Assembly (NCBI RefSeq): GCF_030378205.1
Contig: NZ_CP127385.1
Span: forward strand, 5,310,001-5,374,000
Source: Bradyrhizobium sp. NP1
GTDB taxonomy: Bacteria; Pseudomonadota; Alphaproteobacteria; Rhizobiales; Xanthobacteraceae
Direction: 5' to 3'
DNA length: 64,000 bases
Numbering within the stretch: the first letter of the stretch is position 1; every line of letters starts with the position of its first letter. The position numbers and the translations under genes are program-made. Under the pieces are notes generated by a model. It was given only the letters and a program-made list of their open reading frames with translations. It did not search any database and was not told the DNA's origin. Positions 7,424 through 15,204 of the stretch are shown one piece after another.

Positions 7424-8764
7424 TCACGCCGCCCGTGTCCCCCGCTGCGAAAGCGTGACCACGGCGCCCAGGAACAGCACCGCCGCCACCAGCCACAGGC
7501 CGACCGTGACTTGGCCCGTCGCATCCTTGATCGCGCCCATCAGGAACGGGGCGGCAAAGCCCGCGAGGTTGCCGACCGAATTGATGAAGGCGAGGCCTGC
7601 GGCCGCAGCCGTACCGATCAGGATCTTGTTCGGCAACTGCCAGAACACCGGGATCGAGCACAGGATGCCGGGAAGCGCGACGCAAAGCGCGAGGATCGCG
7701 AATTGCGAGCCGAGGATCGCAGGCACGCCGAGCACGGCGCATCCGATGCTGCCTGCCAGCACGCCGAACCCGCAATGCAGCCGAGGCTGCTTCGTCCGGT
7801 CGGCGAAGAAGCCGTTCAGGATCACCGCGGTGATGCCGATCACGAAGATCCCGGAGATGATGGCGCCGATCGTCGAGGCGCTGGCGATGCCGAGATCCCT
7901 CAGGATGGAGGGCGCCCAGAACACCAGCGCCGATTGCCCCATGATGATGCAGAAATAGATCAAGACGAAGGTCCAGACCTGCATCGACGCGAGCGCCTTG
8001 CCGAAGGAATGCTCGCGCGCGCCGACCTGCTCATCGTCGCGCTTGAGGTCCGTGACCAGAAGCTCGCGTTCCTGATCGGTCAGCCAGCGCGCCTGGTGCG
8101 GCTTGTCGGAAAGCAGCCAGGCCAGGACGATGCCGAGCAGCACCGACGGAACGCCTTCCAGCAGGAATACCCACTGCCAGCCGCCCCACCCGTTGAGCCC
8201 GTCCATCCGGTCCATGATGAGGCCGGCCAAGGGTCCGCCGAGGATGCCGGAGGCCGACGACCCGCAGCCGATCAATGCCAGCGCCTTGGCGCTCCGCGTC
8301 GTCGGGAACCAGTAGGTGAGATAAAGAACGAGGCCGGGCCACAGTCCCGCCTCGCAGGCGCCGAGGATGAAGCGCAGCACGTAGAACGCGGCAGGCGTCG
8401 TCACGAACATCAACGCGATGCTGGAGAGCCCCCAGCCGATCGCGATGCGCGACAGCGTCAGGCGCGCGCCGAACCGTTGCAGGACCAGGTTGCTCGGGAT
8501 CTCGAAGATGACGTAACCGATGAAGAAGATGCCGGCGCCCAGCCCATAGATCGTCTCGGAAAAGCCGAGGCTGGCGTTCATCTGCAGCTTGGTGAAGCCG
8601 ACATTGACCCGGTCGATCCAGGCCATCAGGAACAGCACGAACAGCAGCGGCACGATGCGCAGCAGCACTTTCCTGTAGATCGCGTCCAGCTTCGCGCTCT
8701 GCTCGGTCTCGGCCGCAGCAGCGCCAGTCAGCGCCGCATTTCCCAGCGTGTTGAGCGAACTCAT
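7424..8764 (-). CDS. MFS transporter, ACS-type
   Basis: A 446-residue protein with 12 predicted membrane helices of the major facilitator superfamily. AWIDRVNVGFTKLQMNASLG after helix 1 and the helix 4-5 region LGACEAGLWPGLVLYLTYWFP are typical of the anion:cation symporter family (phthalate, glucarate and tartrate permeases). It imports an organic anion across the inner membrane by proton symport. The start at 8764 has GGGGA upstream; the longer frame would add a non-membrane leader. It sits 29 bp upstream of the amidohydrolase in the same operon. Confidence 0.88.
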   Translation of the reverse strand: MSSLNTLGNAALTGAAAAETEQSAKLDAIYRKVLLRIVPLLFVLFLMAWIDRVNVGFTKLQMNASLGFSETIYGLGAGIFFIGYVIFEIPSNLVLQRFGARLTLSRIAIGWGLSSIALMFVTTPAAFYVLRFILGACEAGLWPGLVLYLTYWFPTTRSAKALALIGCGSSASGILGGPLAGLIMDRMDGLNGWGGWQWVFLLEGVPSVLLGIVLAWLLSDKPHQARWLTDQERELLVTDLKRDDEQVGAREHSFGKALASMQVWTFVLIYFCIIMGQSALVFWAPSILRDLGIASASTIGAIISGIFVIGITAVILNGFFADRTKQPRLHCGFGVLAGSIGCAVLGVPAILGSQFAILALCVALPGILCSIPVFWQLPNKILIGTAAAAGLAFINSVGNLAGFAAPFLMGAIKDATGQVTVGLWLVAAVLFLGAVVTLSQRGTRAA

Positions 8765-8872
8765 CGGTGCAGTCCCCCTGTTTGTGCCGTCGCTGATCCG
8801 CAACCTCTCGGGCGGCGCGGACGGCGGTCCCCTGTGTGAGGCGTGCCCGCGAGGGCACACGATGGCCGCCAG

Positions 8873-10177
8873 TCAGACCGGCAGCCGGCGGCCGTAGTCG
8901 ATGAGAGCCGAGTTGATGAAAAGCGCGAGCCCCGCGGCCGCGAAGAACATCAGCGCCAGGAAGTAGGAGCCGGTCGACTGGACGATGACGCCGACGATGA
9001 CAGGCACCACGATCCCGGCGATGTTGCCGGACAGATTCATGCAGCCGCCGAGCAATCCGGCCCGTTCGCGACCGGCCAGGAACGACGGAATGACCCAATA
9101 CATGCCGCACCAGGTCAGGAAGAACATGGTCGCGCACAGCAGCGACACGATGGTGGTCAGGTCCCGCGCATAGGCTACGAGGAACAGCGACACCGTCACG
9201 AACGCGGCCGAGATCCCGAACAGCGTGCGATAGACCGCGTTGAAGCTGCCGCCCTTGCCGCGCCAGAAATCCGCGATCCAGCCGCCGGTGATCTGGCCCA
9301 CGAATCCCGTGAAGAAGATCAGGAAGGACGCGCCGCCGAGCGTCTTGATGTCGAGATTGTTGACCTTGGACAGATAATTCGGAAGCCAGGTCAAAAGCCC
9401 GTAGAACACAGTGTTGTAGGCCATCCAGCCGAAGCACATGCACCACACCGACCGGTAGCGGAAAAACGCCCTCCAGCCTTCGCCGGAGCTGTCGGGCGCC
9501 GCGCTGTCCTCCAACGCATGGCCCTCTTCGATGTGAAGCGCTTCGGCTTCGTTGACCGAAGGGTGCTCGCGCGGCGAATTGCGGATGTAGTGCCACGACC
9601 ACCAGCCGCACAGCACCGTGCCGACGCCGGCGATCAGGAATGCAAGCCGCCAGGAATCCAGCAGCGCGATCAGCCAGGCCACGATGATGGCGCCGAGCGC
9701 CGCACCGAGCGCCGCGCCGCTGTTGAACAGCACCGCGCCGCGACCGCGCTCGTTCTGCGTCATCCAGATTGCGTTGAGCTTGCCACATGCGGGCCCAAGC
9801 GGCGCCTCGAAGGCGCCGAGGCCGAGCCGCGTCAGCAGAAGACCCCACCAGCTCACGGAGACGGCGGCGATGGCCTGGAACAGGCCCCAGCCCATGGTCG
9901 CGGCCGTGATCACGAGCCGCGGCTTGTAGCGGTCGGCCAGCACGCCGCCCGGCACCTGCATCAGCGTATAGGTCCAGAAGAACGCGCTCAGGATCAGCCC
10001 CTGCAGCGCAGGGTCGAGATCGAATTCCTTGGCGATCAGCGGCATCGCCACCGACAGCGACGCGCGATCGATGTAGTTGACGGAGAACAGCAGCAGCATC
10101 AGGAGAAACAGCTTCCAGCGAACGCTCGAAGCTTTCATGGTCGCGGTCATTGCGACCGTCGCGACACTGTTCTGCAT
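8873..10177 (-). CDS. MFS transporter, ACS-type (second copy)
   Basis: A second 12-helix ACS-family transporter, 434 residues, with NYIDRASLSVAMPLIAKEF after helix 1 and the GAFEAPLGPACGKLNAIWM segment. It is clearly diverged from its neighbour (different loop between helices 6 and 7), so this is not a recent duplication. It is the first gene of the minus-strand unit; the AT-rich region upstream is the probable promoter. Two transporters for one enzyme may mean two related substrates, or one entry and one product route. Confidence 0.87.
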   Translation of the reverse strand: MQNSVATVAMTATMKASSVRWKLFLLMLLLFSVNYIDRASLSVAMPLIAKEFDLDPALQGLILSAFFWTYTLMQVPGGVLADRYKPRLVITAATMGWGLFQAIAAVSVSWWGLLLTRLGLGAFEAPLGPACGKLNAIWMTQNERGRGAVLFNSGAALGAALGAIIVAWLIALLDSWRLAFLIAGVGTVLCGWWSWHYIRNSPREHPSVNEAEALHIEEGHALEDSAAPDSSGEGWRAFFRYRSVWCMCFGWMAYNTVFYGLLTWLPNYLSKVNNLDIKTLGGASFLIFFTGFVGQITGGWIADFWRGKGGSFNAVYRTLFGISAAFVTVSLFLVAYARDLTTIVSLLCATMFFLTWCGMYWVIPSFLAGRERAGLLGGCMNLSGNIAGIVVPVIVGVIVQSTGSYFLALMFFAAAGLALFINSALIDYGRRLPV

Positions 10178-10562
10178 GCCCCACCCACCCCTGTTGTCCC
10201 GCCCGATGCCGTCGCGTGTCCGGCGTCTTTTTCTTTCCGGTAGCGGATAACATTCGTTCGGAACGGTCAACAGTTTTTTGAATGTTGCATACAATAAATA
10301 TTATCTAACTGATATCACGTACTATTTGCCTGCTTATTGATCGTGATCGGACCAATTTTTGAGCAAAGCGCCTTGATCGCGGTCATGCGGCAAAAGCCCG
10401 CGATCGCGGCGACGGCTTCCGATTCAAAGCGGGAGCAACGCCAATCAGTGCAGGAATAAGCACGGCAGAGCGCGCCGCTTCCAGCAGCGCGGATCAATCG
10501 CGCCCGAGGCGAGATGGGGCACCGTCTTGCGATCATGCCTCGCTGAAGCGTCGGCGATCGTC
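10178..10562 (-). promoter_or_regulatory. Promoter region of the transporter/amidohydrolase operon with GntR-like operator
   Basis: A gene-free stretch of 385 bp. The part at 10240-10330 is much richer in A+T than its surroundings. At 10285-10294 lies TTGCATACAA, one mismatch from the palindrome TTGTATACAA favoured by many FCD-type GntR regulators. On the minus strand a TTGACC hexamer follows it toward the first transporter. Short open frames here look non-coding. Assignment to the GntR protein at 5000-5746 is inference. Confidence 0.45.
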
Positions 10563-11225
10563 CTACTCGGCGGCCTCGGCATTGATCTCCGCCGAGACCT
10601 GCCGGATGGCGCGTGCGAGTTGCTCGGGAGCCTGAGCGCCAGACACGGCATATTTCTGCGCAAACACGAAGGTCGGCACGCCGGAAATGCCCTTGCTCGA
10701 TGCTTCCTGCGCCTGGCCCGCGATCAGGTCGACGTCCTCGTCGGTGGCAAGGCGACGCCGCACATCGTCGGCATCTAGCCCGACATCGGCCGCGGCCTTC
10801 ACCAGGACATCCACGTCGGTCAGATCGCCGCCATCGCGGAAATACAACTCCATCAGCCGTTGCTTCATCTGCGGCGCCTTGCCGATGGCCTCGGCCCAGT
10901 GGATCAGGCGGTGGCTATCGATAGTGTTGGGCTGGCGCTGCACGAGATCGGGCCGGTACGACAGCCCCTCGCCCTTGGCCGCCTCGACCACGCGGCCGGC
11001 GATGCCCTTATAGGCCTCGACCGAGCCGAATTTCGCGGTGAGGTACTCCTCGCGGCTGATGCCCTCGCGCGGTACCCAGGGATTGAGAAAGAACGGGCGG
11101 AACTGCAGCTCGACGGGAACATCGGGCACGAGCTTCAGCGCATCCTCGATCCGCTTCTTGCCGATATAGCACCACGGGCACACCACGTCGGACACGACGT
11201 CGATCTTGAGGGGCTTCAGCGTCAT
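10563..11225 (-). CDS. FrnE-like DsbA-family oxidoreductase
   Basis: A 220-residue thioredoxin-fold protein with the active-site CPWC at residues 16-19 (VSDVVCPWCYIGKKR), an inserted helical domain, and the cis-Pro loop GVPTFVF about 25 residues before the C-terminus. There is no signal peptide, so it is cytoplasmic, as for FrnE/2-hydroxychromene-2-carboxylate-isomerase-like proteins. These act as thiol oxidoreductases or glutathione-dependent isomerases. The start at 11225 has GAGGA upstream. It is monocistronic. Confidence 0.85.
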   Translation of the reverse strand: MTLKPLKIDVVSDVVCPWCYIGKKRIEDALKLVPDVPVELQFRPFFLNPWVPREGISREEYLTAKFGSVEAYKGIAGRVVEAAKGEGLSYRPDLVQRQPNTIDSHRLIHWAEAIGKAPQMKQRLMELYFRDGGDLTDVDVLVKAAADVGLDADDVRRRLATDEDVDLIAGQAQEASSKGISGVPTFVFAQKYAVSGAQAPEQLARAIRQVSAEINAEAAE

Positions 11226-11295
11226 GGGCCTGATCCTCACCAGGGAACGGAGCCCACAAGATAGGCCGAACCGCGCGGCAAACAAGCCGGTGGTG

Positions 11296-11401
11296 CTAGA
11301 GCATATTCGGTTCTGATGGAATCAGAACCGATGCTCTAGATTCTTGTTTTGACGCGTTTTCTTCACGCGAACCGCTACCCACTTCGCTCGAAAACGCTCT
11401 A
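11296..11401. repeat. Composite palindromic repeat, second family
   Basis: Two joined parts. The first, 11296-11339, is a CTAG-bounded palindrome with arms CTAGAGCAT plus TCGGTTCTGAT and their complements. The second, 11345-11401, reads TTTTGACGCGTTTTCTTCAC and on to TTCGCTCGAAAACGCTCTAG; a near-identical copy in reverse orientation is at 41951-42009. The final CTAG supplies the stop codon of the XRE regulator on the minus strand. Copies of both parts are, as far as I know, common between genes in Bradyrhizobium and its relatives. Confidence 0.85.
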
Positions 11402-12223
11402 GCCGAGGCCGGCCGCGATCTTTCGCATCCGCTCGGCCGTTGGTTCGTCGGCCGGAAAGAAGGTCTCCAGCGCCAGCTCCGACAACGTGACGTCGACCGG
11501 CGTGCCGAACACCATGGTGGTCGAGATGAAGCTCAGCACCTCGCCGTCATGCCGCAATTTCAGGGGAATGGCGACGTTGTTGTCGGGCGGCAGCGGCGCC
11601 GAGCGCGCGGGCAGCGGATAGGACCTGAGCTCGTCATAGAGCTTGAGCAGTTCGGGGTCGGCGGTGGCTTCGCACTGCCGATGCAGCCGCTCCAGCAGAT
11701 GCCCGCACCATTCGGCGAGATTGACCGTGCGCGGCGCCAGCGCTTCGGGGTGAAAGGCGAGCTTGAGGATATTGAAGGGCTGCCCGAGCAGACGCTGCGG
11801 GATGCCGTCGAGCAATGGCGCCACCATGCGATTGGCCGTGACCAGGTTCCAGTGGCGGTCATAGGCCAGCGCCGGATTGGGTTCGTGGGCCCGAAGGACC
11901 AGGTCGATGGCCTGGCGCGCCGATTTCAGCATGGGATCATCCAGCGAGCGCTGCGGAAACGCCGGCGCGTATCCTGCCGCGACCAAGAGCACGTTGCGTT
12001 CGCGCAGGGGCACGTCGAGCCGCTCGGCGAGCTTGAGCACCATCTCGCGCGACGGCGAGGCACGACCGGTTTCGACAAAGCTCAAGTGACGCGCCGAGAT
12101 CTCGGCATCGACGGCCAGATCGAGCTGGCTGAGATGGCGGCGCTGCCGCCATTCGCGCAGGTGGTCGCCGATATGAAGCGGCTGGGATCGCTCGGTTCGC
12201 ACGGTGGATACATGCCTGTTCAT
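11399..12223 (-). CDS. XRE-family regulator with MmyB-like ligand domain
   Basis: A 274-residue protein with an N-terminal Cro/CI helix-turn-helix (HLREWRQRRHLSQLDLAVDA, then SARHLSFVETGRASPSREMV) and a C-terminal PAS-like domain of the MmyB type (ALAYDRHWNLVTANRMVAPL, then NILKLAFHPEAL). Relatives bind small ligands such as fatty acids and act as repressors. It is divergent from the small protein at 12324, a possible target. Its TAG stop is the end of the composite repeat at 11296-11401. Confidence 0.88.
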   Translation of the reverse strand: MNRHVSTVRTERSQPLHIGDHLREWRQRRHLSQLDLAVDAEISARHLSFVETGRASPSREMVLKLAERLDVPLRERNVLLVAAGYAPAFPQRSLDDPMLKSARQAIDLVLRAHEPNPALAYDRHWNLVTANRMVAPLLDGIPQRLLGQPFNILKLAFHPEALAPRTVNLAEWCGHLLERLHRQCEATADPELLKLYDELRSYPLPARSAPLPPDNNVAIPLKLRHDGEVLSFISTTMVFGTPVDVTLSELALETFFPADEPTAERMRKIAAGLG

Positions 12224-12323
12224 GGCGAAAAACCTACCACGCGACGTTCATGCCTTCCATTACCTGCGACGTAATCGAAATACGCCCGTGCCGGCCTCAT
12301 CTTCTGACCTCAAGGAGATGACC

Positions 12324-12557
12324 ATGAGCACGCTGCTGCTGCGATTGCTGCCTCAGGCCGCCGAGCTGTTGCCGTGGCTCGCCGGCCTCGCAACCTGGCT
12401 TGCCGCGCGCGTCCTCAACATGCCCGAGCCGCTGGTTCAGGCGACCGGGCTGTTCGTGTTCGCGCATGTCGAGGCGGCCGAGAACCGCTTCTTGAAATCG
12501 CTGTGCCCGATCCGGCTGTGGCGTCGCCCGCAGACGCTGCGCCGAAAGCCGCGCTGA
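12324..12557 (+). CDS. Small hypothetical protein, 77 aa
   Basis: The start at 12324 is chosen because AGGAG lies just upstream; the frame is open further but without coding character. The protein is hydrophobic and helical in its first 50 residues (LLRLLPQAAELLPWLAGLATWLAARVL), with a basic tail (RLWRRPQTLRRKPR), so it is probably membrane-associated. It is followed after 34 bp by a membrane protein gene with which it likely forms an operon. Family not recognised. Confidence 0.55.
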   Translation: MSTLLLRLLPQAAELLPWLAGLATWLAARVLNMPEPLVQATGLFVFAHVEAAENRFLKSLCPIRLWRRPQTLRRKPR

Positions 12558-12591
12558 CCGTTCCCTCAACCCCAAGCAAAGGAGACCTGCC

Positions 12592-12990
12592 GTGATCAAC
12601 CCCTCGCCATTCCTGCGCCGTGCCCTGCTGCTGGACGCCGTCGTCAGCGGCGTATCCGCACTCGCGCTCACCTTCGACGCCACCGCGCTGGCGTCGCTCT
12701 TCAGCCTGCCGGAGGCGCTGCTGCGCGAGAGCGGCCTGTTCCTGATCGCCTACACGATCTTCGTCGGCTGGCTTGGCTCACGCGTCGTGATGCACCGCGG
12801 GCTGGTCACCCTCGTGATCGCCGGTAACGTCGCCTGGACCATCGCCAGCATTGCGTTGCTGTTGTCAGGAGCGCTGTCGCCAAACCTTGCCGGCGAGGTC
12901 GTCATTGCGGCGCAGGCGATCGGCACCGGGCTGTTTGCGGAACTGCAATATATCGGCCTGCGCAGAAGCGCCGGCGAGGCCGCCGCATAG
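12592..12990 (+). CDS. Four-helix membrane protein, 132 aa
   Basis: The GTG start at 12592 has AGGAG seven bases upstream. Four hydrophobic segments are visible at about residues 8-30, 45-65, 70-92 and 98-120, with little soluble sequence. Size and spacing resemble small DoxX- or DUF-type integral membrane proteins, but no diagnostic motif is seen. It is the second gene of a pair after the 77-residue protein, and a strong hairpin terminator follows at 13001. Confidence 0.65.
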   Translation: MINPSPFLRRALLLDAVVSGVSALALTFDATALASLFSLPEALLRESGLFLIAYTIFVGWLGSRVVMHRGLVTLVIAGNVAWTIASIALLLSGALSPNLAGEVVIAAQAIGTGLFAELQYIGLRRSAGEAAA

Positions 12991-13000
12991 CGGCATTTTC

Positions 13001-13028
13001 AAAGGCCGCCGTACCTGCGGCGGCCTTT
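13001..13028. terminator. Bidirectional hairpin terminator
   Basis: A perfect 11 bp stem (AAAGGCCGCCG / CGGCGGCCTTT) with loop TACCTG. It lies between the converging membrane-protein and truncated-haemoglobin genes and has short T-runs on both strands at the stem ends, so it can serve both transcripts. Confidence 0.75.
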
Positions 13029-13039
13029 GTCCATCCGGA

Positions 13040-13492
13040 TCAGGCCGCGGCGCCGCGGCGAAACCTTTCACCGATGCCGAGGATGACGCCCTGCCCGTTC
13101 GCAACGCCCATTTCGAGGCTCGCGGCGATGCGCCGGGCCCGCTCGACGAAATGCGTAGCCGCGGGCGGCGGACAGACCTGCCGCGCGGTGTCCTCGAACA
13201 GCGCCAGCCAGCGATCGAAATGATCGGCATCGATCGGCAGCGGCATGTGCTTGGCCATCGGCGTGCCGTGATAGCGGCCGGTCATCAGCGCGACCGACGA
13301 CCAGAACGCGCACATCTGCCTTAGATGCGGGCCCCAGTCACGGATCCGCGCCTCGAACACCGGCGCCAGCACCGCATCGCTGCGAACCCTGGCGTAGAAG
13401 TCATGCACGAGGCGCTCGATCATGGCCTCGGTGATGCCGGTCCGCGCGACGATGTCGGCCGTGATCTGCTCGCGCCGCTCCGCCTCTGCCAT
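13040..13492 (-). CDS. Group III truncated haemoglobin
   Basis: A 150-residue globin with the group III pattern: a short N-terminal helix, LVHDFYARVRSDAVLAPVF, WGPHLRQMCAFWSSVALMTGRYHGTPMAKH (with the proximal His region) and DHFDRWLALFEDTA. Such proteins bind O2/NO and are linked to nitrosative stress defence. The start at 13492 has GAGGAG upstream. The gene is divergent from an NsrR-type regulator, and a perfect 25 bp palindrome overlaps its minus-strand promoter (TTGGCG at 13548-13553, TAAATA at 13525-13530, 17 bp apart). NO-responsive control is therefore likely. Confidence 0.9.
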   Translation of the reverse strand: MAEAERREQITADIVARTGITEAMIERLVHDFYARVRSDAVLAPVFEARIRDWGPHLRQMCAFWSSVALMTGRYHGTPMAKHMPLPIDADHFDRWLALFEDTARQVCPPPAATHFVERARRIAASLEMGVANGQGVILGIGERFRRGAAA

Positions 13493-13504
13493 GCAGGTCT
13501 CCTC

Positions 13505-13529
13505 AAATAGGTATTTCAAATACCTATTT
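13505..13529. promoter_or_regulatory. NsrR-type operator between haemoglobin and regulator genes
   Basis: A perfect palindrome with 12 bp arms, AAATAGGTATTT and AAATACCTATTT, around a single C. The ATTT-N-AAAT core and 11-1-11 geometry match NsrR operators. It covers the -10 of the haemoglobin promoter (13525-13530) and the -35 of the regulator promoter (TTTCAA, then TATAGC 17 bp on), so bound regulator would block both. Confidence 0.8.
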
Positions 13530-13575
13530 AACCCGCTATAGCTGGACCGCCAAGCCGCAATTTCGGAAAGCTCCC

Positions 13576-13995
13576 ATGCGCCTGACATCGTTCACGGATT
13601 TTGCGCTGCGCACCCTGATGCGGCTGGCTGGCGAGCCGTCCCGCTCGTTTGCGACATCGGAGATCTCGGCCGAATTCGGCATTTCCCGCAATCACCTCGC
13701 AAAGGTGGTGCGGGATCTCGCCGATAGCGGCTTCATCGCGACCCAGCGCGGCGCCGGCGGCGGGTTCGTGCTGGCGCGTCCGGCGCAGTCGATCACGCTT
13801 GGCGAGGTCGTGCGCAAGCTCGAGGGCGACAGCGCGCTGGTCGAATGTTTTCGCGCCGACGGCGGGGCCTGCGTGCTGACGCCGCGCTGCCGGTTGAAGA
13901 CGAGGCTCGCCGCGGCGCGCGAGGCCTTCATGCGCGAGCTCGATCGCACGACGCTCGCCGAATGCGCCTACCCGGCGCGGACAAAGCGGAACTAG
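13576..13995 (+). CDS. Rrf2-family NO-sensing repressor, NsrR-like
   Basis: A 139-residue Rrf2 protein: winged helix at residues 1-65 with recognition helix EFGISRNHLAKVVRDL, wing GAGGGF, and three cysteines at 91, 99 and 105 (ECFRADGGACVLTPRC), the spacing used by NsrR to ligate a [4Fe-4S] cluster. NO destroys the cluster and releases DNA. GGAAAG precedes the ATG. The regulator and the truncated haemoglobin share the intergenic palindrome, so this is probably a local NO-sensing unit with autoregulation. An IscR role is less likely because no isc genes are near. Confidence 0.85.
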   Translation: MRLTSFTDFALRTLMRLAGEPSRSFATSEISAEFGISRNHLAKVVRDLADSGFIATQRGAGGGFVLARPAQSITLGEVVRKLEGDSALVECFRADGGACVLTPRCRLKTRLAAAREAFMRELDRTTLAECAYPARTKRN

Positions 13996-14023
13996 GTGCG
14001 AAATCCGTGGAAGCTCGTGGTTC

Positions 14024-14189
14024 CTAGCGGTCCGGTTCTGACATTCGCATCCCGCTCGAGGAGCCACGTTTGCGAATGTCAGAATCAAAGGACCACCAGC
14101 AAGATGTTGATGCTAGTGGAGCCTTGGATTTGACGTTCGTTTGGTGAGTCGCGGTGGATGGGTAGCGAACGTCAAATCCGCTCCGTTAG
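14024..14189. repeat. Palindromic repeat array (A, linker, D)
   Basis: Type A (14024-14099) has inner arms TTCTGACATTCGCA and TGCGAATGTCAGAA: relative to the A copies at 35151 and 38503 both arms changed together (TAACATTC to TGACATTC with GAATGTTA to GAATGTCA). A 13 nt linker (CAAGATGTTGATG) follows, then type D (14113-14189) with arms GGATTTGACGTTCG and GCGAACGTCAAATCC. The end TTAG of the D element gives the TAA stop of the SET gene. Confidence 0.85.
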
Positions 14190-14905
14190 GCCGCGAGTTT
14201 CTGCTCGGCAACGACTGGCGTGGCGGGAGCCGGCTTCGCGGCGGTGGCCTTGACGCGCACGGTCTTCAAGCCGCGCTTGCCGTTCACGAGCTTGCCGATG
14301 GCCTTGGCACCGTTGACTTTGGCGCCGTTGACTTTGACGCCATTGAGCTTGGTGCCATCGAGCTTCAGCTTTTCCCGCTTGAGCCTTGCTTTCTTCCGGG
14401 CTTTGGCGAGCTTCTCGGCCTTGCGCTGCGCCTTCCGCTCGGCCCTCTCCTTCAGCCGCTGCCGCTCGGCCCTCGCCTCCGCGCGCTTCTTCTTGCGCTT
14501 CTTCTCGCAGGCGTCGCACTTGCAGCCGATCGGCTTGAGGTACTCCTTGAAGTAGTCGGTGCCGTAATCGTAGTTGATCTCCTCGCCCGGCTCGATGTTC
14601 TTGATGGCGCGGATGAACACCTTGCGCTTGCGGGGCTTGACGTCCGATTCCGCATTCGGCTTGCAGGCGTGATTGATGTAGCGGGCGACGTTCTCGCGCA
14701 CCGAGCCGTCGATGGTCCAGCGGTTGTTCAGCTCGAACAGATACTTGTTCTCGATCGCATCATCCTTTTTCTTCCGCGAATCCAGAAGCGGGCCGAAATA
14801 GCGGATGATCTTGGTGCCCTTCTTGATTGGCTTGGTAGCGAAGAGGCCTAATCCAGTGCGGGAACGACCGATGCGGTAGGGTTTGTTCTGGGAAATCGTG
14901 GGCAT
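14186..14905 (-). CDS. SET-domain lysine methyltransferase with basic tail
   Basis: A 239-residue protein. Residues 8-118 form a SET domain: GLGLFATKPIKKGTKI (SAM-binding start), the NHACKPN motif at 78-84 and EEINYDYGTDY at about 109-118 with the catalytic Tyr. Cys128, Cys130 and Cys133 (GCKCDAC) make a post-SET zinc site with Cys81. Residues 134-239 are a Lys/Arg/Ala-rich, histone H1-like tail with VNGAK repeats. It should transfer methyl groups from SAM to protein lysine; the target is unknown. The start at 14905 lies just inside the flanking repeat-rich DNA. It is monocistronic, with palindromic repeats on both sides. Confidence 0.85.
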   Translation of the reverse strand: MPTISQNKPYRIGRSRTGLGLFATKPIKKGTKIIRYFGPLLDSRKKKDDAIENKYLFELNNRWTIDGSVRENVARYINHACKPNAESDVKPRKRKVFIRAIKNIEPGEEINYDYGTDYFKEYLKPIGCKCDACEKKRKKKRAEARAERQRLKERAERKAQRKAEKLAKARKKARLKREKLKLDGTKLNGVKVNGAKVNGAKAIGKLVNGKRGLKTVRVKATAAKPAPATPVVAEQKLAA

Positions 14906-14939
14906 GACTCTGACAAGGACGAAGACGGAAGACGCTGTT

Positions 14940-15095
14940 CTACTGTCCCGCACCCCAAGTTCGCATCATTTTTCGGCGGCTCTTTTGCGAACTTCGGTCC
15001 GGGACACTGGCAAACTATGATTCTGGTTTTGGTTCGGAAGCTCTCTTGACGAACGCGCGGCACAAAAGAAGATAACTTCCGAGCCACCACACTAG
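14940..15095. repeat. Palindromic repeat array (B, linker, C)
   Basis: Type B (14940-15010) has AAGTTCGCA and TGCGAACTT arms; a 12 nt linker (CAAACTATGATT) leads to type C (15023-15095) with GGTTCGGAAG and AACTTCCGAGCC arms, ending CCACACTAG. The order and linker match the array at 2695-2856. It fills most of the interval between the SET gene and the gene at 15205. Confidence 0.85.
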
Positions 15096-15204
15096 AGCGA
15101 TTCAGCGGCGATGTCAGGGGGTTCGCGTCTTTGCCGTTGAACCTTCCCCAGCTTGCGCTCGTCAAACCCTGGATTTAGCTGCTTGTTCCAGGAACATAGC
15201 CGAA

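Noticed and set aside
5415..7958. A long plus-strand open frame across the GntR and amidohydrolase genes
   Set aside because: Both minus-strand genes have clear catalytic or DNA-binding motifs and ribosome sites; the plus frame has none.
10315..10536. A 73-codon minus-strand ORF in the intergenic region
   Set aside because: It is Cys/Arg/Ala-rich with no ribosome site and lies in a likely promoter region.
2695..15095. The repeated palindromes considered as a CRISPR array
   Set aside because: Spacing is irregular, units are palindromes of several types joined by a fixed linker, and no cas gene is present.
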